From Eretmocerus hayati (taxonomy: Eukaryota > Arthropoda > Insecta > Hymenoptera > Aphelinidae): a stretch of DNA of 64,000 nucleotides. The position numbers were made by a program, and so were the translations under genes. Position 1 is the stretch's first letter; each line of letters opens with the position of its first letter. Under the pieces are notes generated by a model. That model saw only the letters and a list, made by a program, of their open reading frames with translations, did no database searches and was not told the origin of the DNA. The stretch lies in NCBI GenBank assembly GCA_029851415.1, contig CM056743.1, forward strand, positions 2,976,001 through 3,040,000, in the 5' to 3' direction. This document shows, one piece after another, positions 62,708-64,000 of the stretch.

Positions 62708-64000
62708 GTGAGTGATATGCATCAATCCTACTTGTATTTTTCAAATACTTCTTTGCATCTATTGTGATTTTTTAAAGAAATAGTTTCCCATAATGAGGTA
62801 CGCACAGATGTTTACTTATTATTCACATTGAGATGATGGTATCAGATGAATAATCTGATCACGTATCTCAAGTATCTCGTGACTGAACAATGAAACTAAT
62901 TGATGAGTCTCTGGTGCAGTATCCGATGTTCATCGGTTGTGATTGGAATTCTCATTAAAAATTGATTGGATGACGGTCGTTTTTTTTTACAAACTTGTTT
63001 TCCCTTGCCGCAGAAGGCAAAAACGTTGTGATGCTTGAAATCGAGAGAATGGCCAAATGTATCGTTATTGGTGATTTTTGATTTATGTACAATGACACAA
63101 AATTTGACGCGTGGAAGTTAAAAGAAGCTCCTTGTCGAGACTGCACTTGAAATTAGTTTACAGATATGCAATCTATATTTTTGAAGATATAACTAGCCTT
63201 ATCTCATTTTTTGAAGCGATATAGACAGATAAACCAAATTAGATCTATTATGAAGTTATTAAGGTAAAAAAAATAGTGTGGAAGTATGTTATTCATCGTA
63301 TCAATACTCGTAAGTCTCGTGATGCATTTTCGATCAATTTTGTCTACTCAAATAATATCTCTTACATAATTTATGAAATTATCTATGAGTCCACACTGCT
63401 GTCGTCAAATCAGGGTAAAAAAATATTCACTTGTCGCATCAAATGACCCGCGCCGCATGATCATGTTATGCTACATCAGTCCGTCTGGCATCTAATATTG
63501 ATTCTCGATTCTTGATTATTCTCGGCATTTCGTAAATATTGATTGAATTTTCATTATTCTCCAATTCATCGATAATTCTCAACGACCATTGTATTCAAAT
63601 AATCTTTAGATAAATTTTTATTGACACCAAACGCATCGTCATGTATAAATTGTATACATCTTGGCCTCAATTATAATATTCGGTTTATAAAAGAGGTTAA
63701 ATTACTTTTTCATGAATCATTCATCGTTATTCCATCTTTGAATAATTCATTAAAAAAAAAAAACAAGAAAAAAAAACTCGAAGGAATCATACGAGTGGCA
63801 CATGATAAATTCTCCCTGTTACATATTCAACACATGCTCTGATTGAACGACTATAATATTGATGACCATTCATTTCATTCTCAATTTCAACGAGGTTGAG
63901 TAAAATTTTGATGCATCCTGTACTCTTCATCATGATCGGTTTCTAACGACTTGGATTCGTAAATTTGTTCGTGGTAAAGCTTTTAATAAGCCATTTAAAC
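62708..64000 (+). other. Start of intron 3
   Basis: From GTGAGTG to the window edge, AT-rich, with no further exon recognised. An A-rich run lies at 63750-63777. Confidence 0.45.

Noticed and set aside
1..64000. tRNA genes, rRNA and CRISPR arrays
   Set aside because: No GTTCRANNC-type T-loop with a matching cloverleaf, no rRNA-like blocks, and no regularly spaced direct repeats were found by eye.

Overview
This is a eukaryotic, AT-rich, intron-dominated window. The large introns, the many miniature transposons with TA, TAA, TTAA or 8-bp target duplications, and a LINE whose second ORF combines AP endonuclease, reverse transcriptase and RNase H all suggest an arthropod. An insect is most likely and Hymenoptera is plausible, but the sequence alone does not prove this.

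Host gene. One plus-strand gene appears to span almost the whole window. Its first coding exon (1651-2784) opens with His and Gln runs. It is followed by a 66-bp exon (6872-6937) and a 30-bp exon (62678-62707). All three exons meet in phase 0 with good GT/AG sites, and the gene continues beyond the right edge. Intron 1 is about 4.1 kb and intron 2 about 55.7 kb. I do not recognise the protein. About 1.6 kb upstream holds the probable promoter and 5' UTR, possibly with a small UTR intron.

Nested gene. Inside the giant intron, on the same strand, a 97-codon ORF (56134-56427) looks like a real last exon: it has an acceptor 16 bp before its ATG, coding-like composition, a C-terminal hydrophobic segment and an AATAAA downstream. 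A GC-rich, TATA-containing stretch ending in a strong donor (about 33.1-33.44 kb) could be its first exon or an alternative promoter of the host gene.

Mobile elements. Intron 2 carries an apparently intact, sense-oriented, two-ORF LINE (about 18.3-24.5 kb) of the I group. Intron 1 and intron 2 also hold at least a dozen short DNA transposons. These include hAT-like (15.6 kb), Harbinger-like TAA (6.44 and 12.05 kb), piggyBac-like TTAA (16.2, 27.4-28.6 and 60.3 kb), TA-type (8.67-10.28, 13.1, 41.4, 47.2 and 52.2 kb, with a relative at 4.83-5.90 kb) and a roughly 930-bp foldback (14.56-15.49 kb). The 27.4-28.6 kb element keeps a broken C-terminal cysteine-rich piece of a piggyBac-type transposase.

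Most interesting signals: two related elements (4.83-5.90 and 41.40-42.19 kb) in which every internal copy of the terminal motif has changed in the same way; the intact LINE; the nested small membrane-protein gene; a strong excess of the octamer GAGCTTGC; and a hammerhead-like core at 58.57 kb. No tRNA, rRNA or CRISPR array was seen.
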